A stretch of 64,000 nucleotides of DNA from Agrobacterium vitis (lineage in GTDB: Bacteria; Pseudomonadota; Alphaproteobacteria; Rhizobiales; Rhizobiaceae), in contig NZ_JACXXJ020000005.1 in the NCBI RefSeq assembly GCF_014926405.1, positions 3,105,001-3,169,000 of the forward strand, read 5' to 3'. A program made the position numbers and the translations under genes. Each line of letters opens with the position of its first letter. Position 1 is the stretch's first letter. Shown in pieces: positions 8,110 to 16,603 of this stretch. The notes below the pieces were generated by a model. That model worked only from the letters and a program-made list of their open reading frames with translations. It was not told where the DNA came from and did not search any database.

Positions 8110-8675
8110 CAGCGATCCTCCTCAGAGCGGTCTTCAAGGGTGGCACGAAGCTTGGCAAACGCCATGCGGATTCTCGACTTCACCGTGCCGAGCGGCAGAT
8201 TGAATTCCTTGGCAAGCGCGCTGTGCGGAATTTCGTGAAAGAAGGACCGTTGCAACAGTTCCAACTGCTCCTGCGGCAATTGTCCCATGGCCTTGTGCAG
8301 CCTTTCCGCATCCTGGCGGTTTTCCAGATCCTTGTCGGCTGGCATCACCTCGTCAGGCACGAAGGCCGGGTCGTTCGGGTCGAATTCCGGCCGGTTCTGC
8401 TTGCGATAGGCCGAAACCCGCAGATTTCTGGCAATGGTAAAGATCCAGGCGGAGACATTGCCCCGGGCCGGATCGAATAATGCGGCCTTGTTCCAGACCA
8501 CCATCATGGTTTCCTGCATCAATTCCTCTGCCGCCTGCTGGTCACGCGCCTGACGAGCCATATAGGCCTTTACGCGCGGACCGTAATGGCGGAACAATGT
8601 TTCGAATGCTTCCACATCCCGTTCGCGAGCAACTGCTGCGAGCATGGAAGACATGTCTTCGGTTTCAGCCTTCAT
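8109..8675 (-). CDS. rpoE: ECF sigma factor, RpoE/ECF11 type
   Basis: About 188 residues with sigma-70 regions 2 and 4: region 2 around FETLFRHYGPRVKAYMARQA, and a C-terminal helix-turn-helix near HSALAKEFNLPLGTVKSRI. The start at 8675 follows a GGGA motif; ATG at 8681 is a close alternative, and longer readings have no ribosome site. Partner and neighbours (ChrR, FAD oxidoreductase, DUF1365, Cfa) match the singlet-oxygen response unit of Rhodobacter. A good copy of that sigma factor's promoter lies upstream of this gene, suggesting autoregulation. Confidence 0.88.
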   Translation of the reverse strand: MKAETEDMSSMLAAVARERDVEAFETLFRHYGPRVKAYMARQARDQQAAEELMQETMMVVWNKAALFDPARGNVSAWIFTIARNLRVSAYRKQNRPEFDPNDPAFVPDEVMPADKDLENRQDAERLHKAMGQLPQEQLELLQRSFFHEIPHSALAKEFNLPLGTVKSRIRMAFAKLRATLEDRSEEDR

Positions 8676-8803
8676 AATCATCCCGTTTGCGCCAGAAGGC
8701 ACGGATCTCCCACCCAACCGGCTGCGCCTGAAAAGGCGCGGGGCCGTCACTCTCTTATTGTGGCATTCCAGAGCCGCTTGGGAAATGATTATTGTCATGA
8801 GGC

Positions 8804-8833
8804 TTTCTACGCCTTCTCACGAAAACTGGATCA
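8804..8833 (-). promoter_or_regulatory. ECF-type promoter of the sigma/anti-sigma operon
   Basis: On the minus strand TGATCC (8833-8828), an 18-base spacer and TAGAAA (8809-8804) closely match the TGATCC-N18-TAAnA pattern known for RpoE/ChrR-type sigma factors. It lies about 130 bases before the sigma start. Confidence 0.55.
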
Positions 8834-8859
8834 CTGCCCTAAAAAAATTCCACTCCCGG

Positions 8860-8889
8860 CAATCCACCCTCCTTTGGCATTCGTAAATA
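8860..8889 (+). promoter_or_regulatory. ECF-type promoter of the FAD oxidoreductase-cfa operon
   Basis: CAATCC (8860-8865), an 18-base spacer and TAAATA (8884-8889) on the plus strand. The spacer and -10 fit the RpoE/ChrR pattern; the -35 differs at the first two bases. It sits 33 bases before the operon start and faces away from the sigma promoter. Confidence 0.45.
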
Positions 8890-8922
8890 CTGTAAACGAA
8901 CAACCGGGAGGCGACCGCTCTT

Positions 8923-10281
8923 ATGAAGATCGGATTAGACAGCGGATTGACCACAGGTGCAAAGCGCATTGCCGTGGTCGGATCGGGAATTTCCGGTCTG
9001 TCCTGCGCATGGCTATTGTCCAAGGGTTTCGATGTCACGGTGTTCGAGGCTGAAAACCGCTTCGGTGGCCATGCCAATACCGTCAATGTCGCGGGACCAA
9101 ACGGGCCAGTGGCTGTTGATACCGGGTTCATCGTCTATAACGACCGCAATTACCCAAATCTGGTTGCCCTGTTCGACCATCTTGGCGTGCCCAACCAGGC
9201 CTCCGACATGTCCTTCGCAGCCTCGCTGGATGCGGGGCGGTTTGAATATTCCGGCTGCGGGCTAGCGGGTCTGCTTGGCCAGCGCAGCAATGCGATACGC
9301 CCTCGCTTCTGGCGCATGGTGGCCGATATCATGCGCTTTTACCGGGAAGCCCCTTTGCTGCTCGAGCGCCAAGACCTTACAGCGGCAACGCTTGGCGATT
9401 ATCTCGATCTGGAAGCCTATAGCAATGCCTTTATCGAGGATCACCTGCTACCTATGGGCGCTGCGATCTGGTCAACAACGGCTGCCGACATGCGGGCCTA
9501 TCCGCTGAACGCCTTTGTCCGGTTCTTCATCAATCACGGTCTGGTCACGTTGAAGAACAGGCCGCAATGGCGCACGGTAACGGGGGGCAGCCGTGAATAT
9601 GTCCTGCGCATCAAGCAGGCGACCAATGCCGATTTCCGGGCCAACGATCCGGTCAAGGCTATTATACGCAGTGCGCTGGGGGTGAAGATCGTCACGCAAA
9701 GCGGCTATCAGGATCGTTTCGATCAGGTTGTTGTCGCCACCCATGCGGATGAAACACTGGCACTGCTGGACGATGCGCAAGGGCTGGAACGGGCGCTGCT
9801 TGGCTGCTTCGATTACACCAAAAATGTTGCCGTGCTGCATTCCGACACCAGATTGATGCCTAAACGCAAACAGGTCTGGGCCAGCTGGAATTATATCGGC
9901 GAAGAGCGCAAGTCTGGCGAAGGGCCGCTGTGCGTAACCTATTGGATGAACCGGTTACAGGGCCTCGACGCCTCGCTGCCTCTGTTCGTAACGCTCAATC
10001 CTTCGCGCGACATCGACGAGTCCAAAGTGCATCAGGTCTTCAACTACGCCCATCCGCTTTTCGATGCCAAGGCAATCGCCGCCCAGCGCCAGCTCTGGCA
10101 ATTGCAGGGGCGCAACAGGACCTGGTTCTGCGGTGCGCATTTTGGCAGCGGCTTCCATGAAGACGGACTCCAATCCGGTCTGGCTGTTGCCGAACAACTG
10201 TCAGGAATTGCCCGTCCGTGGTCGGTGGAAAACCAATCGGGCCGGATTTTTGTCGAACCGATGCTGGCGGCAGCGCAATGA
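8923..10281 (+). CDS. FAD-dependent amine-oxidase-like protein of the cfa operon
   Basis: A 452-residue flavoprotein. The N-terminal dinucleotide fold (AVVGSGISGLSCAWLL, about 18-33) leads into the ENRFGGHANTV motif of the amine oxidase/desaturase-like superfamily. Proteins of this type are regularly encoded with DUF1365 and a cyclopropane-synthase-like methyltransferase, and are thought to modify membrane lipids, though the reaction is not established. The ribosome site GGGAGG is 12 bases upstream. The stop overlaps the next start (ATGA). Confidence 0.82.
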   Translation: MKIGLDSGLTTGAKRIAVVGSGISGLSCAWLLSKGFDVTVFEAENRFGGHANTVNVAGPNGPVAVDTGFIVYNDRNYPNLVALFDHLGVPNQASDMSFAASLDAGRFEYSGCGLAGLLGQRSNAIRPRFWRMVADIMRFYREAPLLLERQDLTAATLGDYLDLEAYSNAFIEDHLLPMGAAIWSTTAADMRAYPLNAFVRFFINHGLVTLKNRPQWRTVTGGSREYVLRIKQATNADFRANDPVKAIIRSALGVKIVTQSGYQDRFDQVVVATHADETLALLDDAQGLERALLGCFDYTKNVAVLHSDTRLMPKRKQVWASWNYIGEERKSGEGPLCVTYWMNRLQGLDASLPLFVTLNPSRDIDESKVHQVFNYAHPLFDAKAIAAQRQLWQLQGRNRTWFCGAHFGSGFHEDGLQSGLAVAEQLSGIARPWSVENQSGRIFVEPMLAAAQ

Positions 10282-11081
10282 ACTGGTCATCGGCAATATT
10301 CACCGGTGCGGTTGTGCATCAACGCCACCGGCCTAAAAAGCATAGTCTGCGATATCAGGTCTTCTGCCTGCTGGTCGATCTCGATGAACTGCCAGCTATA
10401 GACAAGTCGCTTTGGCTTCTCGGATATAATCGCCGGGCGATCTTGAGGATCGACGACCGCGATCATGGCCTTGGGATTCCCGGAGGCTTGAAGGCCTGGG
10501 TTGCCAACCATGTCGAGCGGGCCGGTCTTAATACCGAAGGCATGAAAGTGAGCATGCTCTGCTATCCGCGCATGTTCGGCTATGTTTTCAATCCCTTGAC
10601 GCTTTATTATTGCTATGGGCCGTCCGGCATCCTGCTTGCCCTGCTTTACGAGGTTGAAAATACGTTTCACGAGCGGCACACCTATGTCATTCCGGCCAGC
10701 GTGGAAGAGGATGGCGCGATCCGCCACGCCTGCGCCAAGCAAATGTACGTCTCACCCTTCATGCCGATGGAATGCCTCTACCGGTTCAAAATCGTACCAC
10801 CTGGCGAAACGGTAACCGTCGCCATCAACGAAGCCGATGAACAGGGGCCATTGCTCTATGCATCGTTTTGCGGAAAGCGCCGCACCCTTGATGACCGGGC
10901 CTTGGCAAAGGTTCTGGTGCGTTATCCGCTGATGACGCTGAAAGTTATGGGCGCGATCCATTGGGAAGCGCTTAAACTCTGGGTGAAAGGCGTGCCATTG
11001 CATCGGCATCGCAAGGCGCAGAACCCAATCGCCAGTTCCATCATTCCGCCTGAGGCTGCAAACGCAAGGAGCCCGTCATGA
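10278..11081 (+). CDS. DUF1365 domain-containing protein
   Basis: A 267-residue protein of the DUF1365 family, recognised from the start (IFTGAVVHQRHRPKKHSLRY) and from FGYVFNPLTLYYCY and ENTFHERHTYV. Its biochemical role is unknown. It almost always lies between an FAD oxidoreductase and a Cfa-like methyltransferase, as here. The start at 10278 was chosen because it overlaps the upstream stop by ATGA; an earlier in-frame start would lie deep in the previous gene. It also overlaps the downstream gene by ATGA. Confidence 0.85.
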   Translation: MNWSSAIFTGAVVHQRHRPKKHSLRYQVFCLLVDLDELPAIDKSLWLLGYNRRAILRIDDRDHGLGIPGGLKAWVANHVERAGLNTEGMKVSMLCYPRMFGYVFNPLTLYYCYGPSGILLALLYEVENTFHERHTYVIPASVEEDGAIRHACAKQMYVSPFMPMECLYRFKIVPPGETVTVAINEADEQGPLLYASFCGKRRTLDDRALAKVLVRYPLMTLKVMGAIHWEALKLWVKGVPLHRHRKAQNPIASSIIPPEAANARSPS

Positions 11082-12292
11082 CCCATGCCGACCAGCAAAC
11101 CGCGACACTTTCTCTCACCTCCGCGCCGCTGTGGCAAAGGGTGCTGTGCGGCTGGGCGGGCCGCCTGACCCATGGGCATCTGACGCTGCTGTTTCCTGAC
11201 GGCAAGGAACATCACGTCACCGGCCGCGAAGCCGGACCATCCGCCGTCCTCAAGCTCAACAATGCCCGTCCGGTCTGGCGGGTGATGTCGGGGGGGACGC
11301 TCGGCTTTTCGAGGTCCTATATGGACGGCGACTGGGACAGCCCCGATATTGCCGGATTTTTGGAGCTTGCTATTGCCAATGAAGGCAATTGGCATGGGCT
11401 GATGTCACCCTCTGCCCTGCTGGGCAAGCTGGCCCTGCTGCGCCATAAGCTAAGGCGCAATTCCAAGGCCGGTAGCCGGCGCAACATCGCTTTCCATTAC
11501 GATCTCGGCAATGCCTTCTATCGCCATTGGCTGGATGAGACGATGACCTATTCATCGGCGCTCTATACCCACCCCCATCAATCGCTTGGCGAGGCGCAGG
11601 CCGCCAAATACCAGCGTATCGTGGAGCAATTGGCGCTGGGGCCGGACGATCACGTCCTGGAAATCGGCTGCGGCTGGGGCGGCTTTGCCGAACATGCCAT
11701 CCGCGCCAGCGGGTGCCGGGTAACGGGCCTGACCCTCTCCACCGAGCAGGCCGCCTATGCGCGCCAGCGGATGCAGTCAGCAGGATATGCCGAGCGGTGC
11801 GATATCCGGCTGGAAGATTACCGGGATGTGCAGGGCCGGTTCACCAAGATCGTTTCCATCGAAATGTTCGAGGCGGTCGGTGAGGAAAACTGGCCGGTCT
11901 ATTTCAACCGGGTGCGCGATCTGCTGGTCGATGGCGGCAAGGCCGTGGTTCAGGTCATCACCCTGGATGAGGGGCGTTTCGAGCAATATCAACGCGAAGC
12001 GGATTTCATCCAGACCTATATTTTTCCAGGCGGTATGCTGCCCTCCGTCGAGCGATTCGAAATCTCGGCGATGAAGGCCGGACTAAAAACCCGCGATACC
12101 TTCCGCTTTGGCCTCGATTATGAACGCACTCTTCTCACCTGGGACAAAAGCTTTACCGCCCATTGGTCCAAGATCGCACCGCTGGGCTTTGACGAGCGCT
12201 TCTTCCGCATGTGGCGCTATTACCTGCATTACTGCGCCGCAGGCTTTAGAACCGGACGGCTCGATGTGGTGCAGTTCGAGCTTGAAAAGTAA
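11078..12292 (+). CDS. cfa: cyclopropane-fatty-acyl-phospholipid synthase family methyltransferase
   Basis: A 404-residue SAM-dependent methyltransferase. The SAM-binding motif VLEIGCGWGGFAEHA is near residues 193-207, preceded by NIAFHYDLGNAFYRHWLDETM, typical of mycolic acid/cyclopropane synthases. It would add a methylene or methyl group to unsaturated acyl chains in membrane phospholipid. It ends the plus-strand operon and is followed by a strong bidirectional terminator. Control by the adjacent ECF sigma factor is likely, since Rhodobacter RpoE drives a cfa gene too. Confidence 0.88.
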   Translation: MTHADQQTATLSLTSAPLWQRVLCGWAGRLTHGHLTLLFPDGKEHHVTGREAGPSAVLKLNNARPVWRVMSGGTLGFSRSYMDGDWDSPDIAGFLELAIANEGNWHGLMSPSALLGKLALLRHKLRRNSKAGSRRNIAFHYDLGNAFYRHWLDETMTYSSALYTHPHQSLGEAQAAKYQRIVEQLALGPDDHVLEIGCGWGGFAEHAIRASGCRVTGLTLSTEQAAYARQRMQSAGYAERCDIRLEDYRDVQGRFTKIVSIEMFEAVGEENWPVYFNRVRDLLVDGGKAVVQVITLDEGRFEQYQREADFIQTYIFPGGMLPSVERFEISAMKAGLKTRDTFRFGLDYERTLLTWDKSFTAHWSKIAPLGFDERFFRMWRYYLHYCAAGFRTGRLDVVQFELEK

Positions 12293-12308
12293 ACGGTCGA
12301 TCATCAAT

Positions 12309-12336
12309 CAAAAAAGGGGGCGAAGGCCCCCTTTTT
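12309..12336. terminator. bidirectional intrinsic terminator
   Basis: GGGGGC-GAAG-GCCCCC (12316-12331) with an A tract before it and a T tract after it, so it can stop transcription from cfa (plus) and from the SDR operon (minus). It lies midway between the two converging genes. Confidence 0.9.
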
Positions 12337-12361
12337 CACGTTATGACATTGTGGAAATATC

Positions 12362-13132
12362 TCAGGTCTTCCGCAGCATCTTGCGCGTCAACGCGAAATA
12401 CAGCGGATAAGGCAAAAGTCTCAACAGCTTGAGCGACAACACCATTTGCCAGGGAAAGGCGATTTCGAATTTTCCGGCCTCCATCCCTTTTTCAATGTGA
12501 TCAGCAGCTTGCTCAGCCGTCACCAGGAAGGGCATGGGGAAGTCATTCTTGTCGGTCAGCGGGGTTTTGACAAAGCCCGGATTGATGATGCTGATCGCCA
12601 CGCCCTTTTCGAGAAGTCCAGGACGCAAGGCCTCGGCCAGGGTGATCATCGCTGACTTGGTCGCTCCGTAAATGCCACCTCCCGGCAGGCCGCTATAGCC
12701 GGAGACCGAACCGACAAGGCCGATCCGGCCTTTGCCACGCGCAACCATCACGGCAATCACCGCTTCCAGGCAATGCCCGGTGCCGACAAGATTGAGATCG
12801 ACCATCCGGCGTAATTGCTCGGCATCGAAACGCTCGGCTGTTTCACGGATATAGGAGCCTGCGGAAAACACCGCTATGTCGATCGGGCCAAGCTTGGCTT
12901 CGATGTCGCCCACAACCTCTTTCACCGCGTTCCCATCGGTAATATCCAGTGGAAAAGCATGAATGCGGTCCGGATTTTCAGCCGCCAGCGCCATCAGGTC
13001 CTCGGTCCGTCGGGCGCTGACGCCAACGATATAGCCTTGACGCGCCAATTTCAGGGCAAGCGAACGACCGATGCCGGAACTGGCGCCGGTGATCCAGGCA
13101 ACCCTGGCGCGCGGCGACGATGACATGACCAT
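12362..13132 (-). CDS. short-chain dehydrogenase/reductase (SDR)
   Basis: A 256-residue classical SDR. The NAD(P)-binding motif is TGASSGIG and the catalytic Ser-Tyr-Lys triad lies in SVSGYSGLPGGGIYGATKSA. The substrate is unknown; the last 25 residues are hydrophobic and basic, which could bring it to the membrane. The ATG at 13132 overlaps the DUF3833 stop (TGATG); a GTG three bases earlier is also in frame. It is the last gene of the SDR-DUF3833-SDR operon that faces the cfa operon. Confidence 0.85.
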   Translation of the reverse strand: MVMSSSPRARVAWITGASSGIGRSLALKLARQGYIVGVSARRTEDLMALAAENPDRIHAFPLDITDGNAVKEVVGDIEAKLGPIDIAVFSAGSYIRETAERFDAEQLRRMVDLNLVGTGHCLEAVIAVMVARGKGRIGLVGSVSGYSGLPGGGIYGATKSAMITLAEALRPGLLEKGVAISIINPGFVKTPLTDKNDFPMPFLVTAEQAADHIEKGMEAGKFEIAFPWQMVLSLKLLRLLPYPLYFALTRKMLRKT

Positions 13133-13686
13133 CACTTTGCAATCCCTAAGTGCTTTTGTGCCTTTACCTTTGCAGCATGGCCGGCCTTATGGAAGGATAC
13201 GGTGGTCTTGGCGACCGGAAAGCCGAATTTCGTGACCCAGGCGGTGTTGAGCACAGTACCATCCGGCTTCAACACCATCTTGTCGTAGAACCGGACCTTG
13301 TTGGACTGGGTCTCGGGCGAGAGATAGACGAGATAGTTGAAACGAGCGGTATCGCCGCTCAGTCGAACCAGCGCATTGCCGACCACATCCTCACGGGTTC
13401 CGGTATAGGTCGTTGGTCCGGTCTTGATGAATCGCCAGGTTTTGCGGTCGCGCGTGCCATCCTCGAAGCGGAAATCCTCCCGCAGCGTCAGAACATGGCC
13501 ATCCCATTTGCCAGTGAGATCGACAGTGAATTTGCGGCTGACGCCATTAATGGCGGCGAAATGTCCCTCGGCCACGGTCTTGCCGACGAAATAGTCCTCG
13601 AAGGTAAAATCGGCCGCAGTTGCGGCGCCAACCGAGGAAAACAGCCCGACACTCAGACCAAAAAGCGCAGATTTCAGTCCCGACAT
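13132..13686 (-). CDS. DUF3833 family exported protein
   Basis: A 184-residue protein with a signal peptide (cleavage probably after AATA, residues 20-25) and a lipocalin-like beta body of the DUF3833 family (FTFEDYFVGKTVAEGHF). Function unknown; homologues often sit near cfa and SDR genes in stress loci. The start at ATG 13686 follows GGAG; a TTG two codons upstream is less likely. It couples to the following SDR by a one-base overlap. Confidence 0.83.
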   Translation of the reverse strand: MSGLKSALFGLSVGLFSSVGAATAADFTFEDYFVGKTVAEGHFAAINGVSRKFTVDLTGKWDGHVLTLREDFRFEDGTRDRKTWRFIKTGPTTYTGTREDVVGNALVRLSGDTARFNYLVYLSPETQSNKVRFYDKMVLKPDGTVLNTAWVTKFGFPVAKTTVSFHKAGHAAKVKAQKHLGIAK

Positions 13687-13753
13687 GATCAAATCTCCGG
13701 TTTATTGCTATCGTTACTTTCACTACGCGCCAAACGGGCTGCCGGATTGGTTT

Positions 13754-14470
13754 CTACCACTCGATCACCGAACCGTCATAGGCGAAAAAGCCCCCGGTCT
13801 GGGCGGGAGTGAGCGTGTCAAGCACGGATAACAGCAGGCCCGCGCTGTGATCCGGGGCAAACCGTTCATGACCCACGGCGAAATTGGCAGAAAGCCCGGT
13901 ATCGACACTGCCGGGATGCAGGCTGACAATGACGGATTGCGGTCGTGATCGGGCGATTTCGATAGCGCTGGTATGAACGATCTGGTTGAGAGCTGCCTTG
14001 GATGCCCGATAGGAAATCCAGCCACCAAGCCGATTATCGCCAATCGAACCGACCCGAGCCGACAGAAAACCCATCAGCGACCGGCTGTTTTTCGCCAGAA
14101 GCGGCGTGAAATATTTGAGCACCAGCGCTGGGCCAATGGCATTCAGCGCAAATTGGGCTGCCATCGCTTCAGAAGTTACGGCTTTAATGGCTTTTTCTGG
14201 CCCTATGCCGTTAATAGTCAAAGCGCCCGTTGAACAAAGGATCAGATCGAAGCTGTGTTGCTGACCAGCCAGGCGCTCCGCACAGGCGGCGATGCTGGCC
14301 TCCTCCATCAGGTCGAAGCCGTTCTCTCGGCGCGACAGCGTCACCACCTCGCGGCAGGCACTATCCGACCCCAATACCGCGCAAAGAGCCGAACCGATAC
14401 CGCCGGATGCGCCGATAACGAGTGCGCTATAGCTTGGGCGAAGCGATGTCATTGATGTAAAGCGACGCAT
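13754..14470 (-). CDS. short-chain dehydrogenase (SDR), first gene of its operon
   Basis: A 238-residue SDR with the nucleotide motif IGASGGIGSALC and catalytic YRASKAALN. The ATG at 14470 is preferred because AGGTGG lies 5 bases upstream; a second ATG at 14452 lacks a ribosome site. It leads the operon with DUF3833 and the second SDR. A TGATCC element about 70-95 bases upstream may link it to the ECF sigma factor, though the spacing to a -10 is one base too long. Confidence 0.83.
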   Translation of the reverse strand: MRRFTSMTSLRPSYSALVIGASGGIGSALCAVLGSDSACREVVTLSRRENGFDLMEEASIAACAERLAGQQHSFDLILCSTGALTINGIGPEKAIKAVTSEAMAAQFALNAIGPALVLKYFTPLLAKNSRSLMGFLSARVGSIGDNRLGGWISYRASKAALNQIVHTSAIEIARSRPQSVIVSLHPGSVDTGLSANFAVGHERFAPDHSAGLLLSVLDTLTPAQTGGFFAYDGSVIEW

Positions 14471-14534
14471 TTTCCACCTTTTTGCGACATTTATTGTGTT
14501 GCCAGTCATCCGAATGCTGACGGGCTGCGTAACA

Positions 14535-14565
14535 CCTCTACGATTCTACTCAGAACGATGGATCA
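14535..14565 (-). promoter_or_regulatory. possible ECF promoter of the SDR-DUF3833-SDR operon
   Basis: Minus-strand TGATCC (14565-14560) followed after 19 bases by TAGAGG (14540-14535). The -35 is identical to the one upstream of the sigma gene, but the -10 and spacer are imperfect, so this is a weak call. Confidence 0.3.
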
Positions 14566-14582
14566 CAGGAGGAATTGGAATC

Positions 14583-14984
14583 ATGCCGTTTCGACGTTTA
14601 TTGATCAGTATCGCCCTGGTGGCCTGTGCTACCGGCACCGCGCAGGCCGCCAGTGAAAGCCGCTATACCTCCACCGACATCAAAAGCGATATCATCGGCA
14701 AGCGCATCTATCTCGCGACGCCGATGGGCGGGGAGTTTCCTCTGAACTATCGCACAAGCGGGGTCGTTGATGGCTCGGGAGAGGCTCTCGGTCTCGGCCG
14801 CTTCGTGAAGCCCAATGATACCGGCAAATGGTGGATCAATGGCGACCGCCTCTGCCAGCGCTTTACCACTTGGTATAAAGGCACGCCAATGTGTTTCGAG
14901 CTCTATAAAACCGGCGATAAAAGCCTGAACTGGATCCGCGATAATGGCCAGAAAGGAACAGCCAGGATCGGGCAATCCCTGTAA
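14583..14984 (+). CDS. small exported protein, uncharacterised (DUF995-like)
   Basis: A 133-residue protein with a clear signal peptide (positive PFRR start, hydrophobic core, cleavage near AQAA). The mature part has two cysteines (LCQRF and MCFELY) and a run of Gly, Trp and Tyr residues suggesting a small beta fold. It resembles DUF995-type secreted proteins, but I am not certain of the family. AGGAGG lies upstream of the ATG at 14583. It stands alone, divergent from the SDR operon. Confidence 0.7.
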   Translation: MPFRRLLISIALVACATGTAQAASESRYTSTDIKSDIIGKRIYLATPMGGEFPLNYRTSGVVDGSGEALGLGRFVKPNDTGKWWINGDRLCQRFTTWYKGTPMCFELYKTGDKSLNWIRDNGQKGTARIGQSL

Positions 14985-14997
14985 TCTGAGGTGGCAA

Positions 14998-15477
14998 ATG
15001 CTGGAGCCTTTTGACCAATGGGACATTCAACCGTTTGGCAAATTGAAGCCAATTCCATATACCGCACGATTTTCACTGGCGGAATATGAAACGATCAAGA
15101 AAGGTTTCATTCCAAATTGCATGGAAGATAAATGGGTTATTTTTTTCGCCGCCCATTCACTCTTTCTTCATCGGAGCTGGACAGGCGCGGCTGTATATCG
15201 CGTGGATTTTTCTGAAAGATCGAACACGTTTAATGTCAAAAATGCTTATGTGGACGAGGCTGTGTGTCAAAAAGACAATAGCGCTTATGACGCAGCACTA
15301 TTGTCTTTTTTAATAGATAATATTCTACTCTCCAGGAGTTCACCCTTCCCTATGATCGAGGCAAACAGGAATTTGCCGGCCGGTGCCTACCAGCATCATA
15401 TTGCAGGCACCGGATACAGGGAAACATCTTTCAAACCTCCCCGCCCCTGGTGGAGGTTTTGGGGACGGGATAATTAA
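14998..15477 (+). CDS. hypothetical protein
   Basis: About 159 residues from the ATG at 14998, which has GAGGTGG immediately upstream. There is no signal peptide or membrane segment. The central stretch MEDKWVIFFAAHSLFLHRSWTG has the look of a conserved core, and the C-terminus is Trp/Arg-rich (PPRPWWRFWGR). I do not recognise the family. It follows the exported protein by 13 bases and converges on iolB, overlapping its end by 4 bases. Base use is more AT-rich than its neighbours. Confidence 0.65.
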   Translation: MLEPFDQWDIQPFGKLKPIPYTARFSLAEYETIKKGFIPNCMEDKWVIFFAAHSLFLHRSWTGAAVYRVDFSERSNTFNVKNAYVDEAVCQKDNSAYDAALLSFLIDNILLSRSSPFPMIEANRNLPAGAYQHHIAGTGYRETSFKPPRPWWRFWGRDN

Positions 15478-16292
15478 GCTTTTGGCGGATTGTCGCGTTT
15501 GAAAATCCAGTCATGATCCGGGTGGTTCTGAAAGCGCCATTTGCGCATTGGACCTGCCATGACGTTGAGATAATACATCTCATAGCCATAAGGCGCACCG
15601 CAAGGATGGTGGCCCTTGGGTACCAACACCACATCGCCATCGGAGACGGCCATGGTTTCGTCAAGCGTGCCGTCTTCGGTAAAGACGCGCTGGAAGCCAA
15701 AGCCTTGAGCCGGGTTGAGACGATGATAATAGGTCTCTTCCAGATAGGTCATATCTGGGAAATTATCCTCATCATGGCGATGCGGCGGATAGGATGACCA
15801 GTTGCCCTGCGGGGTGAACACTTCCGTTACCAGCAGGCTATCGGCCACATCGCGCTCTTCCATGGCGATGGGGAAGATATAGCGGGTGTTGGCACCCTTG
15901 CCGCGCTCGGTCAGCGCCACGCCTGCCGGGCTAATCACTTGTGCTTCACGGCCCGGCTTTGCGGGGGCGGTACAGACGGCCAATGTCACATCCGTGGTGG
16001 CGGTGGCGCTCCACTCGCTGCCAGCGGGGATATAAACGCAATGGGGCGGCTTTTTCTCAAACACATTCATGCGGTCGCCAAGTTCGCCGAAGCTTTTGCC
16101 CGCACCGGAAATTTCGGCTTTGCCCTCGACCAGCACCAGAATCACTTCTGTCTCGCCGGTTTGCTCGGCAGCTTTCTCGCCCGCCTTCAGCTTGTAAAGC
16201 CCAAAGCCGACATAGCCCCAATTGGCCGATTCCGGGGTGATGTCATGCACTTTTCCGGTGGTGCCCACGGGCTTGCGCAATAGGTTGGTCAT
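15474..16292 (-). CDS. iolB: 5-deoxy-glucuronate isomerase
   Basis: A 272-residue cupin-type isomerase. It converts 5-deoxy-D-glucuronate to 2-deoxy-5-keto-D-gluconate in myo-inositol breakdown. The metal-binding motif PPHRHDEDN and the later VPKGHHPCGAPYGYEMYYLN are typical of IolB. It is the last gene of the iolR-C-D-E-(orf)-B run, and its start overlaps the stop of the small membrane protein gene. Confidence 0.93.
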   Translation of the reverse strand: MTNLLRKPVGTTGKVHDITPESANWGYVGFGLYKLKAGEKAAEQTGETEVILVLVEGKAEISGAGKSFGELGDRMNVFEKKPPHCVYIPAGSEWSATATTDVTLAVCTAPAKPGREAQVISPAGVALTERGKGANTRYIFPIAMEERDVADSLLVTEVFTPQGNWSSYPPHRHDEDNFPDMTYLEETYYHRLNPAQGFGFQRVFTEDGTLDETMAVSDGDVVLVPKGHHPCGAPYGYEMYYLNVMAGPMRKWRFQNHPDHDWIFKRDNPPKA

Positions 16293-16495
16293 TGTTCATC
16301 TCCCTTTCCCGGTGTTTTGTAAAACACCCAGAACAGTTGCAGACCGGCATAAAACCCAAGCGCCAGCGAAATCATCGCCCAGGTTTGAGACCCGTTATAA
16401 AGCTCGATCCCCGCCCAGACCAGCGGCACCAGCACGACCAGAATGCGCACCCAGAGCGGCTTGAAAAACGGGTGGTGGGGATCGAGAAATTGCAT
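16289..16495 (-). CDS. small two-pass membrane protein inside the iol operon
   Basis: A 68-residue protein with two hydrophobic segments (VRILVVLVPLVWAGIEL and WAMISLALGFYAGLQLFWV). No enzymatic motif. It overlaps iolB by ATGA, so it is translated with it. I know of no assigned role for such proteins in inositol use; similar small proteins of this sort are often labelled DUF-type membrane proteins. A plain housekeeping passenger is equally possible. Confidence 0.65.
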   Translation of the reverse strand: MQFLDPHHPFFKPLWVRILVVLVPLVWAGIELYNGSQTWAMISLALGFYAGLQLFWVFYKTPGKGDEQ

Positions 16496-16603
16496 GGGCT
16501 TACCTTGTGTGTTCGGGTCGGGGCTGGCCCTTTACCGTTGGAGGCTGTGGTGGGAGGGATATAGCATAGGTCGGTGCTTGCTTAACCCCCTTGCTCCGAC
16601 CGA

